Of a stretch of 7,005 nt of DNA, positions 6,240 to 7,005 are shown one piece after another. The first letter of the stretch is position 1; each line of letters opens with the position of its first letter. The position numbers and the translations under genes are program-made. Source of the stretch: Pseudanabaenales cyanobacterium. GTDB taxonomy: Bacteria; Cyanobacteriota; Cyanobacteriia; Phormidesmidales; Phormidesmidaceae. Location of the stretch: the NCBI GenBank assembly GCA_022360135.1, contig JAKSDM010001583.1, forward strand, positions 1 to 7,005, in the 5' to 3' direction. Under the pieces are notes generated by a model. The model saw nothing but the letters and a program-made list of their open reading frames with translations. It made no database searches and had not been told where the DNA came from.

Positions 6240-6283
6240 AAAGCCGCCGGTCCGACCCTCCCATAAAAGGACCGGCTTTTAAT
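6240..6283 (+). terminator. Rho-independent terminator of the kinase operon, perhaps bidirectional
   Basis: GCCGGTCC (6246-6253) pairs perfectly with GGACCGGC (6269-6276) over a 15-nt loop, followed by TTTTAATAT. An alternative, longer stem pairs AAAGCC (6240-6245) with GGCTTT (6274-6279) and GGTCC with GGACC, leaving a 3-nt GCC bulge that looks like a small duplication. It lies 104 nt after the kinase stop and just beyond the stop of the convergent DUF4268 gene. On the minus strand the tail is only TTT, so termination there would be weaker. Confidence 0.7.
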
Positions 6284-6291
6284 ATATCATG

Positions 6292-7005
6292 CTACGGAGT
6301 CCCAGCATCAACGGGAAGGACTACGGTGCTTCTGGGGTCAAAGCTATAGTCGGGCAAAGGCTCGTAGTCATTAGCGTTAAGGGTTTTGATGCGATCGCTA
6401 AAAACTTCATAAAACCGCTCTAGGGTTTCGCACAGCCAGCGGTAGTCGTCTGGCCAGCGATCGCGATCGCCAATATCTATGTCCGTCAGGATGTAGTAGA
6501 TGGCGCACCTCTTTTCATCGGCGTCATCCCAGCCGAGGGGAAACCCCATCTCGTCGTGGATCAGATCCTGCTCATAGGCTAGCAGACAAAAATGGGGATG
6601 GGCGTCTTCCCCCAATAGCCTCAGTTCCACCCGCAGTTCATGGTGATCGCGATTGATACTTGCCCAGAGGCGAAAGCCAGCTCGGCCGATGGCGAAACTC
6701 ATGGCTATCTGAGGGCTAGCCGCTCCGGACTTGACAATGCTGCCCCGCTGGTCTATGGCAGCGCTCAACCCGCTCCAAAAGTCGAGGTTTTCCTGCTCCG
6801 TTTCGCTGAGGGGCTCGGGTTCAGGCTCGGGCTCAGGTTCAGAGGACACGTCCTCTGCGTCTGGAACTTCCTCTAGATAGGGGCTACAGATGGGGATAAA
6901 GTTGGCGGCCATGGCTTTTTTGCCAATCCGCCACAGCTCAATCGAGACGGCCCAAAAATCAACTTCAGGGGCAATCTGGTTGAGCCAGTCCAGGGCAACT
7001 TGAGA
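6292..7005 (-). CDS. DUF4268-family protein, C-terminal part (5' end outside window)
   Basis: The minus-strand frame stays open to the window edge: the 31 codons before the ATG at 6912 read as coding sequence (LDWLNQIAPEVDFWAVSIEL, then WRIGKKA). That text matches the middle of DUF4268-family proteins as I recall them (ALDWLN...FF.LEIELWRIG), so the ATG at 6912 is internal and the visible part is 237 residues. Counted from the ATG Met, it continues with a linker of five Glu-Pro repeats (25-34), then a DUF4268-like C-terminal domain from about 40 (ENLDFWSGLSAAI; GFPLGWDDADEKRCAIYYI; WLCETLERFYEVFSDRIKTL). Family members often carry a restriction-endonuclease-like region at the N-terminus, which would lie outside the window. 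The function is not established, and a nuclease role is inference. It is convergent with the kinases, sharing the terminator region. Confidence 0.85.
   Translation of the reverse strand, partial: SQVALDWLNQIAPEVDFWAVSIELWRIGKKAMAANFIPICSPYLEEVPDAEDVSSEPEPEPEPEPLSETEQENLDFWSGLSAAIDQRGSIVKSGAASPQIAMSFAIGRAGFRLWASINRDHHELRVELRLLGEDAHPHFCLLAYEQDLIHDEMGFPLGWDDADEKRCAIYYILTDIDIGDRDRWPDDYRWLCETLERFYEVFSDRIKTLNANDYEPLPDYSFDPRSTVVLPVDAGTP
6457..6470. repeat. Two overlapping HIP1 octamers
   Basis: GCGATCGC occurs at 6457-6464 and 6463-6470, sharing two bases. Single copies are at 677-684, 1068-1075, 1588-1595, 2289-2296 and 6391-6398. All seven lie within genes, and none within the two kinases. This density is a hallmark of cyanobacterial chromosomes. 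Confidence 0.9.
6811..6840 (-). repeat. Glu-Pro hexanucleotide repeat in the DUF4268 gene
   Basis: Five consecutive GAR-CCN codon pairs encode (EP)5. Third-position changes between units show it is not a recent expansion, or that it is kept for its protein sequence. It forms an extended, acidic linker in front of the DUF4268 domain. Confidence 0.8.

Noticed and set aside
6640..6876. 78-residue plus-strand frame opposite the DUF4268 gene
   Set aside because: It is a shadow of a well-supported minus-strand gene, with its repeats mirroring the Glu-Pro codons.
1..7005. One combined defence system of kinases, methyltransferase and DUF4268 protein (BREX- or Pgl-like)
   Set aside because: BREX and Pgl need further components (large methylase, ATPase, phosphatase-like protein) that are absent. 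The kinases are of a common cyanobacterial type, separated from the methyltransferase by a 201-nt spacer, and the DUF4268 gene is convergent. Proximity alone is not enough.

Overview
The window is most likely a chromosomal segment of a cyanobacterium. It contains seven copies of the octamer GCGATCGC (HIP1, typical of cyanobacterial genomes) in 7 kb. It also carries a tandem pair of membrane-anchored Ser/Thr kinases of a type I associate with cyanobacteria, and a response-regulator tail resembling PatA-like cyanobacterial regulators. Base composition looks balanced, near 50% GC. The genus cannot be told from this sequence; a filamentous or Leptolyngbya-like lineage is only an impression.

Layout. 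(1) Bases 1-261 (+) are the 3' end of a response-regulator gene, whose receiver domain forms the protein's C-terminus. (2) Bases 310-1014 (+) encode a complete SRAP/YedK-HMCES family protein, which traps abasic sites in single-stranded DNA. Its stop codon overlaps by 4 nt the GTG start of (3) a 712-residue N6-adenine DNA methyltransferase with a TaqI/Eco57I-like architecture and no visible nuclease domain (1011-3149, +). (4) A 201-nt spacer (3150-3350) carries a tandem 12-nt direct repeat, a palindrome and a hairpin. (5) Two paralogous Ser/Thr kinases follow head to tail (3351-4691 and 4714-6135, +), 22 nt apart. Each has an N-terminal kinase domain, two predicted membrane segments and a C-terminal cytoplasmic domain. 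(6) A 156-nt convergent spacer carries a second palindrome of similar design and a terminator hairpin. (7) Bases 6292-7005 (-) are the 3' part of a DUF4268-family gene whose true start lies beyond the right edge of the window.

How the genes may work together. SRAP and methyltransferase are almost certainly co-translated, which joins an abasic-site protector to a DNA modification enzyme. The kinase pair looks like a two-gene operon made by tandem duplication. The DUF4268 protein is convergent and need not be functionally linked. Nothing establishes a single combined system. The points most worth following are the SRAP-methyltransferase coupling, the kinase pair with degenerate glycine loops, the related palindromes on both sides of that pair, and a REP-like element translated in frame inside the methyltransferase. 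No tRNA, rRNA, CRISPR array or insertion sequence was seen.
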